Source: Fidelibacterota bacterium (GTDB taxonomy: Bacteria; Fidelibacterota; UBA8477; JABMPR01). Taken from it: DNA of 64,000 bases. The DNA is taken from assembly GCA_013203185.1 (NCBI GenBank), contig JABMOS010000113.1, positions 1 to 64,000 of the forward strand. The letters run 5' to 3'. The position numbers were made by a program, and so were the translations under genes. Of the stretch, positions 1-9,892 are shown in pieces. A model generated the notes under the pieces. The model saw only the letters and a program-made list of their open reading frames with translations, was not told where the DNA came from and made no database searches. How positions within the stretch are numbered: the stretch's first letter is position 1; each line of letters begins with the position of its first letter.

Positions 1-565
1 ACATGATATCGCAGCACGATGAGGTGTTTGCTTAATATGTTGGATGCGCGGAAAGTGTCTCTTATTTTTTAAGCGATCTTGTCCGAATTACTTTGACGAC
101 TTACAACCCACTTAACATTCTTGAAAAATCTGCGCCAACATTTGATAGACTAATAAACTGGTTTTTCTTATTTTTAAACATCTCACCGCTCCTTATGCAT
201 TTTTTGCTTGGCCCATATTACATAAAGAGATCTAATTTGGCATAGGGGGATTCCTGATAATGGTGGGGGATTTCCCCCATACTGGGAAAATATTCGATAA
301 AACGTGTGAATAAGCCCGATATAATATAATATTATGACGTATATGGTTGTTATGCCCCAATTTTATCAAATAATTTGGGATTCAACCTATCAAAAGCCTA
401 TTGACAAATGTCGTGGTTATCAAGAATGGGTTGCTAAACCCCAGTTAAGTGATCAAGCCTTCGTGTAATTGATAATTCAGGGTAATCTTCCTTCTCATTA
501 TGCTTCCCCTCTGCATCAATAACGAAGTAATTATCAGGGCTTGTAAACACCAATACTGGCTGAGT
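1..565. other. intergenic / window edge, no convincing gene
   Basis: No gene is supported here. A short hairpin (TGGGGGA / TCCCCCA around TT) lies at 264-279. A plus-strand frame of 44 codons at 334-468 has no recognisable content. On the minus strand, 43 codons continue in frame directly after the stop of the neighbouring effector gene (listed separately). The rest is AT-rich and featureless by eye. Confidence 0.5.
434..565 (-). pseudogene. possible coding remnant in frame after the effector stop
   Basis: Immediately after the TAG stop of the Pycsar-type effector gene, the same minus-strand frame stays open for 43 codons up to a TAG at 434-436. The translation looks protein-like (a VLVFTSPDNYFVIDAEGKH stretch) but has no start codon of its own with a ribosome binding site. 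It could be the tail of a decayed gene, a readthrough extension, or chance. No family was recognised. Confidence 0.2.
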
Positions 566-1129
566 CTAATTGAGAATAAGTTTGATGACCAACACGACAA
601 TAGATAGGAGAGCACCGACAGCCAGTGATAAATAGCTCAGCCGCAGAAGTTCATACTTCTTTTGCAAGACCACGCCTATTTGATATAAATCCTGTACCAT
701 CAAACGCCGAGCTGCTTCATTGTTGTTGACTGTATCCATCATGTAATCGGTATACTCTTTCTGACTGAATGAAGCAAAAAAACCAAAAAAGAGCGGGTTG
801 GGCATTTGTGAGGGCTGGGTGTAGACTTGACCGCGCTTGAAGCGGGGCAAAACAACTAGGATTGCCAGAAAAAAAGATATAAAGACTGTCAGAGCCAGTG
901 CACTTATGGGGTAAAAATAACTATCGTCCATAAATTCGGTGGAAAACATTTGCGATTGGATAACTGAAAAGAAAATTAAAGCGAAACCAATTATTATATT
1001 GGCTTTTTGATCGGCTATCATACTCAGCGTTACCTGGTGTTGTTGTGCCGTCCTAAGCGTGTGAATGATATCCTGCTGAGTATTTGGATCAATTTCTATG
1101 GGATCTTCTGGATCTCTAATTTTAGTCAT
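566..1129 (-). CDS. Pycsar-type membrane effector (PycTM / DUF5706-like), orphan
   Basis: The 187-residue protein matches the Pycsar effector family layout. An N-terminal helix ends in the family hallmark ADQKAN (about residues 40-45), followed by two membrane segments (about 46-62 and 75-95). A cytoplasmic stretch carries the typical NPLFFG and KEYTDYM words, and a last membrane helix lies at the C-terminus. In known Pycsar systems such effectors bind cCMP or cUMP made by a neighbouring uridylate/cytidylate cyclase and damage the inner membrane during phage infection. No cyclase is adjacent: the next gene upstream is a peptidase on the other strand. The product could therefore be an orphan effector or a family member with another role. 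Family assignment is from motif recognition; function is inferred. Confidence 0.65.
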   Translation of the reverse strand: MTKIRDPEDPIEIDPNTQQDIIHTLRTAQQHQVTLSMIADQKANIIIGFALIFFSVIQSQMFSTEFMDDSYFYPISALALTVFISFFLAILVVLPRFKRGQVYTQPSQMPNPLFFGFFASFSQKEYTDYMMDTVNNNEAARRLMVQDLYQIGVVLQKKYELLRLSYLSLAVGALLSIVVLVIKLILN

Positions 1130-1391
1130 GGGCTAGCTTTCCTATATTATCTTATCGTGTTGCATATCTAAAATAATCCGTCGATACATGATAAAATAGG
1201 TATTAGTGCTGGATGTTAAAATGCTATACTAGAATTACTATATTGCTGTCTAAATAATTTGGCTGGCAATATTTTGATATTTTTCAATAAGCTCCACCCA
1301 AGAAAAGAAGCTTTGTATTGTAAATCAAAAACTTTAAATAAAATCTTCCACAAAGGGATGAGCATCATTCTTAGGAGAAAGGTATCAAATC

Positions 1392-3332
1392 ATGATGGCG
1401 ACAGATAGAAGTAACACCTACAGGTCAAGACGTACGGGATTGATTCTCTTCTTATTGATATTCTCAGTTACAACTGCCTTTGGCGGAGAGCCAAAGTATG
1501 ACTATCGCATTGATTTGAAGACTATCAAGAAGAATCGATTTCAAGTCGAATTATTCTGCGAGTCCTTTAGCCAGGATACACTTGTCTACCATTTTCCATG
1601 GATAATTCCAGGAACCTACGAGGAAGCCAATTATGGCAAATTCATTCATAAACTGGCTGCATATGATCAAAATGATGAACGCATCAAGGTCAAAAAACAG
1701 GGTAAAAATACATTTATTATCACCCCTGCGACTCACATCAAATCCATTAAATACTGGGTCAGTGCTACCTGGGATAGCAAAAATCCCCGGACCATCTGGC
1801 CTATGGCCGGTACAGGGATTATTGAGGATCGAGTATTTGCCATAAATGCAGGAGGAGTATTTGGATATTTTTCTGGTGAAGAAGAAAAGGCTGTAGATAT
1901 GCATTTTGTTTATCCAGAACATCTTTATGCCATGACTGTTTTGGAGCAGGATTCCAAATCAGCAGGAGAGGTGTTGATATCAACTTCAGATTATCATGAG
2001 CTTATTGATAGTCCTATTCTCTTTGGAAAGCCCGATACAAGCAGCTTTAATATATATGACACAGACGTAATGATTGGTTTTGCCCATGAGACTGATGATA
2101 CAAAGAGAGCTGCCGGTATTTCACAGACACTTGATGCCTCCATGGCAGCCATTGAATCATACATCGATACCCTCCCAGCAGAGGAATATGCTTATCTTAT
2201 TTATTATGCCAATGAATATGGATTAGGTAAAATCCTGGATAATCAAAGATTTGTCATTCTAAAGGGTCTCATATATTTGATTCGGAACGGACTCCCTATT
2301 GGGGGGGCACTGGAGCACAACAAGTCCTCATTTTATTACCTCCCTGATCCTGGACCAGGTTACACTGAGAACATATCTGAGGTTATCGAGGATATTTCCA
2401 TACATGAGTTCATGCACATTTTAACGCCCCTCAATCTCAGGACACAGCACATTCACAACTGGGACTACACAGAGCCAGTTATGTCGAAACATTTATGGCT
2501 CTATGAAGGAGTTACAGAGTATATGTCCCTGATCATTCAGGTCAATGGTGGTATGCTTACACCCAAGGAATTCATCGCATGGCGGATGGAGAGTAAGATT
2601 CGGAATGGAGAAAAATTCCCCTTCGAAGAAATGAGCTTTACTGAAATGTCCACGGGTGTCCTGGAAAAACCATACAAGAAAAATTACAATCAGGTTTATC
2701 AGCGTGGTGCCGTGCTTGGTATGCTGCTGGATATAGAAATTATCCGACTCACAGAGGGGCGGAAGCGTCTCATCGATGTCATGTATGAACTTATCGATGA
2801 TTATGGCCAAACCAGACCCATGGATGAAGACATGGTATTCGAGCTATTTACTGAGAAGGTGCATCCCGACCTCAGAGACTTTTTCACAAAATATATTGAA
2901 GGCCGAGAAGCGTTGCCTTACCAGGAGATACTACAGCATGTTGGCGTTATTTATGAAACAGATACCACATTATCATTACCCCGTCATCCCCTGAGAGATA
3001 ATGGGGGCAAATACACAAATATTTCCTTGGGGGGCAAACGGAATATTAAAAAAGTTGGTAAGAAAGATGAGATTGGCTTTCAGGCAGGCGATAAAGTAGA
3101 TCGAAATTTTTACTTCGATACCTACTTTGACGATTTTGGTAACCCCCTGCCAGAAGAGATGATGGTTACCTTTGAAGTCGAAAGGGATACAACACAAATC
3201 ACCCTCTCAGATTCAATAAGTTACAAGGAGGAGGAAGTCTTTCATCAATTGCGGATCATGAAAGAGATGACTCCCCTGCAGTCCAAATATTTTAATATCT
3301 GGTTAGGGTTTGAGCCTATAGCGACTGAATAG
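1392..3332 (+). CDS. secreted M61-family (glycyl aminopeptidase-like) metallopeptidase
   Basis: A 646-residue protein with an N-terminal signal peptide (hydrophobic stretch about 17-31). The zinc site is HEFMH (H338, E339, H342) with the downstream glutamate in YEGVTEY (E372), the arrangement of M61 peptidases, whose known members have an N-terminal beta-sandwich, the catalytic domain and a C-terminal PDZ domain. Here the region after about 560 has only a weak PDZ-like core, so the PDZ may be degenerate. It probably acts in the periplasm or outside the cell on peptides with N-terminal Gly or Ala. The ATG at 1392 follows an AGGAGAAAG ribosome binding site; a second ATG follows directly. It is not obviously co-regulated with its neighbours. 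Confidence 0.8.
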   Translation: MMATDRSNTYRSRRTGLILFLLIFSVTTAFGGEPKYDYRIDLKTIKKNRFQVELFCESFSQDTLVYHFPWIIPGTYEEANYGKFIHKLAAYDQNDERIKVKKQGKNTFIITPATHIKSIKYWVSATWDSKNPRTIWPMAGTGIIEDRVFAINAGGVFGYFSGEEEKAVDMHFVYPEHLYAMTVLEQDSKSAGEVLISTSDYHELIDSPILFGKPDTSSFNIYDTDVMIGFAHETDDTKRAAGISQTLDASMAAIESYIDTLPAEEYAYLIYYANEYGLGKILDNQRFVILKGLIYLIRNGLPIGGALEHNKSSFYYLPDPGPGYTENISEVIEDISIHEFMHILTPLNLRTQHIHNWDYTEPVMSKHLWLYEGVTEYMSLIIQVNGGMLTPKEFIAWRMESKIRNGEKFPFEEMSFTEMSTGVLEKPYKKNYNQVYQRGAVLGMLLDIEIIRLTEGRKRLIDVMYELIDDYGQTRPMDEDMVFELFTEKVHPDLRDFFTKYIEGREALPYQEILQHVGVIYETDTTLSLPRHPLRDNGGKYTNISLGGKRNIKKVGKKDEIGFQAGDKVDRNFYFDTYFDDFGNPLPEEMMVTFEVERDTTQITLSDSISYKEEEVFHQLRIMKEMTPLQSKYFNIWLGFEPIATE

Positions 3333-3388
3333 CTGCACTGGACCCCCTGGGAACCATTTCTAGTTAATATTTTGAAGGGAGGAGTAAA

Positions 3389-3949
3389 ATGATAAGACTG
3401 GGGCCAAAAATTGTACTACTAATTACTTTGCTTCCACTTTTTGGGAATTTTCAGCTCATTGCCCAAGGGGTTACTCTCTTTTATGATGGCAACAAATCAA
3501 TTCGAAATTGCAGGATCATTGAAGTCTCAGAGCTGGAAGTTAGCGTTGAGTACACACCCTTTCTTCCAGGTGTTTATGTGAGTAGGAATTTGACTTTAGA
3601 CTCCATTATTGGAATTCGCGAATTCAGCCGATCAAACAAATATGCTCCCTACCTCATGCTCCTTGGAAGCTACCTGGCTGTGAAGTACTTCATGCAGGAT
3701 CCCGTTCCTCGATCAGAGAAAACCCTGAGTGAGAGATTTGCCACCTGGTTAGATGAACCCCTTAACTTTCTGTCCAGTGTATGCATTGGTGGGAGTACGG
3801 GCTACATCGCAGGTTACATTTTGCTCGGAGGGAATCGTGAATTGATCGTGTTGAAGAAATTATCGAGCTCAGAAAAGCAAATGGCCCTCACCCCTCACAT
3901 TAAGCCCTCAATGCGCGGGGGACATCCAAAGGAGAGTGACAAGCCGTAA
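3389..3949 (+). CDS. hypothetical exported/membrane protein
   Basis: 186 residues, not recognised. There is a signal peptide or anchor at about 7-26, a beta-rich stretch at about 28-80, and hydrophobic segments at about 88-103 and 126-146 separated by a charged loop. The tail is basic and Pro/Gly-rich. It sits 56 bases downstream of the M61 peptidase with its own GGGAGG site before the ATG, so the two may be co-transcribed. It may be an envelope protein; no function can be named. Confidence 0.6.
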   Translation: MIRLGPKIVLLITLLPLFGNFQLIAQGVTLFYDGNKSIRNCRIIEVSELEVSVEYTPFLPGVYVSRNLTLDSIIGIREFSRSNKYAPYLMLLGSYLAVKYFMQDPVPRSEKTLSERFATWLDEPLNFLSSVCIGGSTGYIAGYILLGGNRELIVLKKLSSSEKQMALTPHIKPSMRGGHPKESDKP

Positions 3950-4032
3950 TTTCAATCCTATCGTTATGTATAAGCATTTTTTAAAGTATATTGCCTTGAT
4001 TCAGTCTAAATGGAATATTAAGTAGTGGAATT

Positions 4033-4407
4033 ATGAACGATCATGTAGAAAACTCAAATCTTTCTGGAGATATTGACCCCTTATTTCTTTCGCGTCTGGA
4101 AGATTTAGGAGGATCAAAATTAGCCAATGAACTAGTCAATATGTATCTGATTAGAGGATCTCAACTCCTGGATACAATCTCAGCGGGATACGAGGCTAGA
4201 GATTTCGGAGTGGTTAAAAATGCAGCCCATTCACTCATCTCAAGTGCCGGGAATTTAGGAGGGAAAAAAGTCTCCAGCCTTGCAAAATTGATTGAAACCG
4301 CAGCAATTGAGGAACAATTTGATCAAATGCCTGAGCTTCTGGCTAACCTTAGCTCCACACAAGAAGCCTTTCAGCAATATTTAAGAGGAGCCATTGGGAA
4401 CATATGA
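4033..4407 (+). CDS. histidine phosphotransfer (Hpt) protein
   Basis: A 124-residue single Hpt domain with the phospho-accepting histidine at H66 in AAHSLISSAGNLG, followed by the usual glycine and a second helix. Such proteins shuttle phosphate between receiver domains in multistep phosphorelays. It opens a run of signalling genes, and its stop overlaps the start of the next receiver gene (ATGA, 4404-4407). Translational coupling suggests the two proteins are partners. Confidence 0.85.
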   Translation: MNDHVENSNLSGDIDPLFLSRLEDLGGSKLANELVNMYLIRGSQLLDTISAGYEARDFGVVKNAAHSLISSAGNLGGKKVSSLAKLIETAAIEEQFDQMPELLANLSSTQEAFQQYLRGAIGNI

Positions 4408-4775
4408 AAAGAATAGCTATCGTAGAGGATAACCCAGACAATCTCATGTTAGCGGAAGCCATTCTTGGGTCACTCTACGACATTGTAAGTTATGAGAATG
4501 GAATAGATGCTCTTGACGGTTTGCCAGAAGCGAACGTTAGTCTGGTATTACTGGACATTTCTTTGCCACGTATGGATGGCGTCGCCGTGTTGGAATCAAT
4601 GCGTCTGGATGACAAATTGAAACACCTACCAGTAATCGCCCTCACTGCCCATGCCATGGTCGGTGATAGAGAGAAATATATGGAGAAGGGTTTTGATGAA
4701 TATTTTACCAAACCCATTGTCGATTTCAATGCTCTCATCGAATTGGTTGAACGCATGATCGATACGGTTCATTAA
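4404..4775 (+). CDS. single-domain response regulator (CheY-like)
   Basis: A 123-residue receiver domain with the acidic pair E8/D9, phospho-acceptor D51 (LLDISLP), the conserved threonine in ALTAHA and lysine in FTKPI. There is no output domain, so it probably acts by protein-protein contact or as a phosphate intermediate or sink in the relay with the overlapping Hpt protein and the downstream hybrid kinase. It is 14 bases from the kinase gene. Confidence 0.9.
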   Translation: MKRIAIVEDNPDNLMLAEAILGSLYDIVSYENGIDALDGLPEANVSLVLLDISLPRMDGVAVLESMRLDDKLKHLPVIALTAHAMVGDREKYMEKGFDEYFTKPIVDFNALIELVERMIDTVH

Positions 4776-4789
4776 GGGAAATTCACTCC

Positions 4790-7700
4790 ATGTTGATGCT
4801 GGCTGAACTACTCTTTCTGCTCACCTCGCTGGCACTTCTTGTCTTCCTCGTCATCCTTGGTGAACGTTTTCGACTCCACGTCCAAAAGGGGTGGTATGTA
4901 ATCATCGCAGCATTTTCCCTGCTGTTTATCGGTGCCTCAGTTGAATTTTTCGACAGTTTTGAACAGAGCTCTCTCGCTGACTCCCTAAATACTCCCCTCA
5001 TTCAAATTGGTGTGAAGTATTTTGCCGGATACGCACTGGGATTATTATTGCTTCTGGTAGGGCTGGTTCTCTGGGCACCTACAGTTGTTGCATCACGTGA
5101 GAGATACCTCCTCCGAATCAAGAATAGCGAACGCCGTTATCGACTGCTTACGGAAAATGCCAGTGATATGCTGGCTGAGCACGAATTGGATGGGAACTTC
5201 AGTTTTGTAACTCCGGCATCTACTTCAATCGTAGGATATTCAGCTGAAGAGCTCATTGGTCACTCCATCTATGACTATGTGGACCCGGATCAGTTAGAGT
5301 TTATCCAATCTGAACATAAGCGAATATTAGAGTCCAACGACCCGATTCCTGTCACCTATCAGTTTCGACATAAAGAAGGACACTATATCTGGTTGGAATC
5401 TTCCACCAGGATATACCAACCCTCAGAAGATGAAGAACCCAGAATTCTCTCTGTCAGCCGCGATGTTTCACAACGCGTGGAATTTGAAGCAAATCTTCAA
5501 AAGCTAAATGCTTCCCTTGATGAGCAGCAGCGCAGGGTTCGCCTTCTATATGAGCTTTCGGCCAGCACAGATCTTTCTATTGAGGAGCAATTGGAAGCCA
5601 CCCTGAAAGCAGGTCTTGAGAATCTGGGAATGGAACTGGGAATAATTAGCCGAATTCAGGAAACGGAATATAAGGTATTGCACTTTTATCCCGAATCCTC
5701 TGGATTGTCTCAAGGGCAAATTTTTGACTTGGGTGATACGTATTGTAGCATAGCTCTGATTGCCAAAGATATCGTAGCAATTGATGAAATGAAATCATCT
5801 GAATTCGTTTCCCATCCATGCTACAAAGCCTTTAACCTTGAATCCTATATTGGCGTACCCATAACTGTAAATGATAAATCCTATGGAACGCTGAATTTCT
5901 CACGTTCTAAACCCAGAGATATTCCGTTTACTGTATCTGACCAGGATTTTGTCCGATTAATGGGGCAATGGGTGAGTCGAGTTATCGAGCAGGACAGAGC
6001 TACCAGGGAATTGCAAAGGAGCGAAGAAAAATTTAGAGCGGTAGTTCGATCAGCCGTGGTTGGCGTGATCACGATGGATGCTTATGGCACAATTGAAAGC
6101 TACAATGATTCTGCTCAACAGATGTTTGGATATTCTGTGAAGGAGGTCCGAGGAAAAAACATAAAAATGCTCATGGGTCCTCCTGAATCAGATGAACATG
6201 ATATGTACCTCACAAATTATAGAGAGGGTCGTCCACGCAAGAAAATTGGAGAATCCCGTGAAGTAGTGGGCCGCCGGAAAAATGGTGATATTATTTACCT
6301 GGATCTGGGGGTCAATGAAATCAAAATCGAGGGGAATCGATTTTTCACGGGCACTTTTCGAGATATCACAGAGATGAAAAAAGCAGCTGATGATTTAGCC
6401 AATGCCCACTTGCAGCTTAAGAGTGTCTTTAATTCTGCAACCCAGGTGGGAATTATTGCCACGGATATAGAGGGTAAAATTACCATTTTCAATCCTGGAG
6501 CAGAACGCATGCTGGGATACACCAGCGATGAAGTCTTAGGTAAAGAATCTGATATCTTTCATCTTGAATCTGAGGTGAAACAAAGGGCAAAGGAGTTGAG
6601 AAGACAACTTGGCCGCCCGATTACTGGTTTTGATACGTATGTGGCCTTGGCAAAGTTGGGTGGTTACGCCGAAAAAGAATGGACCTACGTTCGCAAAGAT
6701 GGCAGTCAACTAACTGTAGATTCAGCAGTAACGGCAACCAGAGATACTTCTGGAGAAATAACAGGTTTTCTCGGAATCGCCCTTGATATTACTCAAAGGA
6801 AACGTGGTGAGGAAGCGCTCCGATTGGCGAAATCTGTTGCTGAAGAAGCCAACAGGACAAAAAGCGAGTTTCTCACAAATATGAGTCACGAACTCAGAAC
6901 ACCACTGAACTCAGTAATTGGATTTTCAAACATCATTTTGAGAAATACTGAATCAAAGTTGGATGATAAGGAAATTATCTATCTCGAACGAATTCAAGCC
7001 AATGGAAAGCATCTTCTCGAATTGATCAATGATATCCTTGATCTTTCCAAAGTTGAAGCTGGTAGTATGGACCTGGAAATTGTTAGTATCAACGTAGGTG
7101 ACCTAATCCGAGATCTTATTGGTCAGGTTGAGAGTCAGGTTGCTCAAAAACCGGTTAATCTTGTTGAAGTTTTTCCAGAGAAGATAATTGAGATCCAAAC
7201 CGACCCAGGAAAGCTCAAACAAATTATTCTGAATCTGGTTTCAAACGCCATAAAGTTTACGGATGAAGGCGAAGTGAAAGTTGAGGTCATTACACATCCT
7301 GTAACAAATCGGCCCCTCTCTATCAGTGTAATTGACTCTGGGATCGGAATTCCAGAGGATCGCATCGGTCATATTTTTGATGAATTTGAACAGGTAGATT
7401 CCAGCACCCAACGTAAATATGGTGGTACAGGATTGGGTCTATCCATTAGCCGTGCCCTCTGCCAACTCATGGGGTATAGCTTGGACGTTAATAGTGAAGT
7501 TGGCAAGGGGTCGACATTCAAAATTTCAATACCCCTGAATGATCCCGTAGCACGAGTAGAAGAGTCCATTCGCCAAACGACTCGTGCTTCAGATCGAGCA
7601 TCAGGTTTGGAGACGGATGGAAGCTTCAAAGGGAAACATATTCTACTTGTGGATGACGATCCTGATTCGCTGACTCTCCTCACACATTACTTGAAAGATA

Positions 7701-8359
7701 CTGAATGTGAGCTGGAAACAGCACCCTCCACTGCTGCTGCTATGACTGCGGTGAAACGTCGAAAACCCGATCTCATCACACTGGACCTCAGGATGCCAGA
7801 CGAGACTGGTGATGTTTTCCTGGCAGCACTAAGGGCAAACAAAGAATATGCTGATATTCCAGTGGTGGTAGTGAGTATCGTGGCGCGGGAAAATCGAGGT
7901 AAATTACCAGGCGCTACAGATTTCGTGCAAAAACCAGTAAATCAGCATGACCTTCTATGGGCTATCCGTAGAAATATTCAAAAGGCCCCGTGTTGTGTAC
8001 TACTGGTAGAAGATGATGCAGATATGAGGGATCTTATCTCCGAATACCTATCAGATCTTCAACTTGAACTCAGGACTGCAGGAAATGGTCAAGAAGCTCT
8101 TGATATTCTTGAAGATTATGTCCCTAATTTGATACTTCTTGATTTAAAAATGCCAGAAATGGACGGGATGAAATTTCTAGAAGTATTAGAGACCAGCACC
8201 AGCCATACCATGCCGCGTGTCATGATAATTACAGGTAAAAATTTAAGTCCCCAAGAAGAACTCTTGATAAAAAATGATGGCATCACTATTATCAGGAAGG
8301 ATCAAGATTTTGAAAAAGAGCTCAGGCACCAAATGCTAAACATATTTTTAGAAAAATAG
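4790..8359 (+). CDS. membrane hybrid histidine kinase, PAS-GAF-PAS-PAS-HisKA-HATPase-REC-REC
   Basis: 1189 residues. Three membrane helices fill the first ~100 residues. They are followed by a PAS domain (about 115-230), a GAF domain (255-405), two more PAS domains (412-535 and 545-675), the dimerisation/phospho-acceptor domain with H700 in MSHELRTPLNS, a HATPase domain with N, G1 and G2 boxes (about 800-920), and two receivers with acceptors D999 and D1118. The sensor part is cytoplasmic and modular, so a small-molecule or redox signal is likely but cannot be named. It is 14 bases after the receiver gene and 3 bases before the next gene, so it is in one operon. Two terminal receivers plus separate Hpt proteins indicate a branched relay. 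Confidence 0.92.
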   Translation: MLMLAELLFLLTSLALLVFLVILGERFRLHVQKGWYVIIAAFSLLFIGASVEFFDSFEQSSLADSLNTPLIQIGVKYFAGYALGLLLLLVGLVLWAPTVVASRERYLLRIKNSERRYRLLTENASDMLAEHELDGNFSFVTPASTSIVGYSAEELIGHSIYDYVDPDQLEFIQSEHKRILESNDPIPVTYQFRHKEGHYIWLESSTRIYQPSEDEEPRILSVSRDVSQRVEFEANLQKLNASLDEQQRRVRLLYELSASTDLSIEEQLEATLKAGLENLGMELGIISRIQETEYKVLHFYPESSGLSQGQIFDLGDTYCSIALIAKDIVAIDEMKSSEFVSHPCYKAFNLESYIGVPITVNDKSYGTLNFSRSKPRDIPFTVSDQDFVRLMGQWVSRVIEQDRATRELQRSEEKFRAVVRSAVVGVITMDAYGTIESYNDSAQQMFGYSVKEVRGKNIKMLMGPPESDEHDMYLTNYREGRPRKKIGESREVVGRRKNGDIIYLDLGVNEIKIEGNRFFTGTFRDITEMKKAADDLANAHLQLKSVFNSATQVGIIATDIEGKITIFNPGAERMLGYTSDEVLGKESDIFHLESEVKQRAKELRRQLGRPITGFDTYVALAKLGGYAEKEWTYVRKDGSQLTVDSAVTATRDTSGEITGFLGIALDITQRKRGEEALRLAKSVAEEANRTKSEFLTNMSHELRTPLNSVIGFSNIILRNTESKLDDKEIIYLERIQANGKHLLELINDILDLSKVEAGSMDLEIVSINVGDLIRDLIGQVESQVAQKPVNLVEVFPEKIIEIQTDPGKLKQIILNLVSNAIKFTDEGEVKVEVITHPVTNRPLSISVIDSGIGIPEDRIGHIFDEFEQVDSSTQRKYGGTGLGLSISRALCQLMGYSLDVNSEVGKGSTFKISIPLNDPVARVEESIRQTTRASDRASGLETDGSFKGKHILLVDDDPDSLTLLTHYLKDTECELETAPSTAAAMTAVKRRKPDLITLDLRMPDETGDVFLAALRANKEYADIPVVVVSIVARENRGKLPGATDFVQKPVNQHDLLWAIRRNIQKAPCCVLLVEDDADMRDLISEYLSDLQLELRTAGNGQEALDILEDYVPNLILLDLKMPEMDGMKFLEVLETSTSHTMPRVMIITGKNLSPQEELLIKNDGITIIRKDQDFEKELRHQMLNIFLEK

Positions 8360-8362
8360 AGC

Positions 8363-9892
8363 ATGGAAGAATTTCAAAAAGTTTACCTGCAAAAAATGGG
8401 ATCGAGAATTGAGGCCTTAAGGGCTGCTGGGAAAGGGCTCTCATTCAATTTCGAAGAATCGGCTATTTCTGCAAGACGGTTAGCCCACTCTCTTCGCGGA
8501 TCAGGTGCAACTTATGGATTCCCGAGAATTAGCGAACTCTCGGCTGCTTTAGAAGATGCTGCCGACGATATGTTGGCCGAATCACTGGCCCACCTGATTG
8601 CCCATCTTCAGGAACTATATGATGGAACACGAACTGATCGTGAAAAAATCCTGGTTGTTGATGACGCTGACGAGATAAGGTTGATGTTGGGGGTCATCTT
8701 ACAAAAGCAGGGATATGAGGTGACGACTGCTGAAACGGCCCAGGAAGGCATGGACTTTCTTGCAAAAGAGTCATTTGATGTCATGATATTAGATTTGGTC
8801 CTACCTGACATGGATGGCAGGAATTTTCTTATCAAGCTGAGAGAGGATCATCGTACAGCCACCTTACCAGTCCTGGTTCTTTCTGCAAAAAACAGTCCGC
8901 AAATTAAAGCCGAATGTTTTGCCCTGGGTGCAGACGACTATTTTGAAAAACCGCTTGATCCTGCCTTGCTGACCACCAGGGTTGCAGTCACATTGCAACG
9001 CAGTCGCAACCTGGAAAAGCAAACACGCTTTGATCATCTCACCAACCTTCCAAACCGGGCAGCTTTTTCGGAGAATTTTGAATCCCAAAGTAAACTGGCA
9101 AATCGTGAGGATACGCCACTCTGTCTGGCCATGCTTGATTTAGATGAATTCAAAAAAATAAACGATGAATATGGACATATGGTTGGTGATGAAGCACTTC
9201 GTTATGCGGCGACTCAGATTCGAGAGAAATTGCGACAATCAGATTATGTGGCCCGCTGGGGTGGGGAAGAGTTTGCAGTGCTGTTACCTGCTACCCTTGA
9301 AAATGAGGGGAAGGCTGCCCTGACCAAGGCGCTTTCCCATTTAAATCATTTTCCACTGGTCACAAAAACCGGGGCATCAATTTCCATCTCTTTTTCAGGT
9401 GGTGTCTACCAAGTAAAACCAGGTGATGGTCTGGAGCAGGCCCTTTCACAGGCGGATGCAGTGCTGTATCAGGCGAAAGCAGGTGGTAGAAACTGTATCA
9501 TGGCTTCCGAGGACGAAATTGAGATTAGACCTACCAGGATTCTACTGGCAGAAGATGATGAACTCACAGCAGAATTTATACTCCATCGATTGCGCAAGGA
9601 TGGTTTCCAAATTGATCACTTCGATCGTGGTGATGCAGCTCTGGAGGCTGCACGGAAATCAAAATACGATCTGGCCATTTATGATGTAAAAATGCCAGGA
9701 ATGGAAGGCTTTGAGCTTCTGCAAAGAACCCGAGGGGACTCCATGAACCAAAAAACCCCAGTGATAATGCTGACTTCCATGGGCAGTGAACAGGATATCA
9801 CAAGAGGTCTTAAACTGGGGGCAAACGACTACGTATTAAAACCATTTAGTCCTATGGAGTTACTTGCCAGAATCCGACGCCTGTTGAAATGA
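8363..9892 (+). CDS. Hpt-REC-GGDEF-REC diguanylate cyclase
   Basis: 509 residues with four modules: an N-terminal Hpt domain (H42 in LAHSLRGSG), a receiver (about 93-210, acceptor D144), a GGDEF domain (about 220-380) with an intact active site GGEEF at 300-304, and a second receiver (about 392-509, acceptor D441). The inhibitory RxxD motif is present at 291-294, exactly five residues before GGEEF, so product feedback by c-di-GMP is expected. Carrying its own Hpt, it could be phosphorylated by the receivers of the kinase just upstream and turn the relay output into c-di-GMP. The gene starts 3 bases after the kinase and overlaps the next gene by 4. Confidence 0.9.
   Translation: MEEFQKVYLQKMGSRIEALRAAGKGLSFNFEESAISARRLAHSLRGSGATYGFPRISELSAALEDAADDMLAESLAHLIAHLQELYDGTRTDREKILVVDDADEIRLMLGVILQKQGYEVTTAETAQEGMDFLAKESFDVMILDLVLPDMDGRNFLIKLREDHRTATLPVLVLSAKNSPQIKAECFALGADDYFEKPLDPALLTTRVAVTLQRSRNLEKQTRFDHLTNLPNRAAFSENFESQSKLANREDTPLCLAMLDLDEFKKINDEYGHMVGDEALRYAATQIREKLRQSDYVARWGGEEFAVLLPATLENEGKAALTKALSHLNHFPLVTKTGASISISFSGGVYQVKPGDGLEQALSQADAVLYQAKAGGRNCIMASEDEIEIRPTRILLAEDDELTAEFILHRLRKDGFQIDHFDRGDAALEAARKSKYDLAIYDVKMPGMEGFELLQRTRGDSMNQKTPVIMLTSMGSEQDITRGLKLGANDYVLKPFSPMELLARIRRLLK

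Noticed and set aside
334-468. Plus-strand 44-codon frame starting MTYMVVMPQF
   Set aside because: No ribosome binding site, no recognisable content, and it overlaps an open minus-strand frame; treated as chance.
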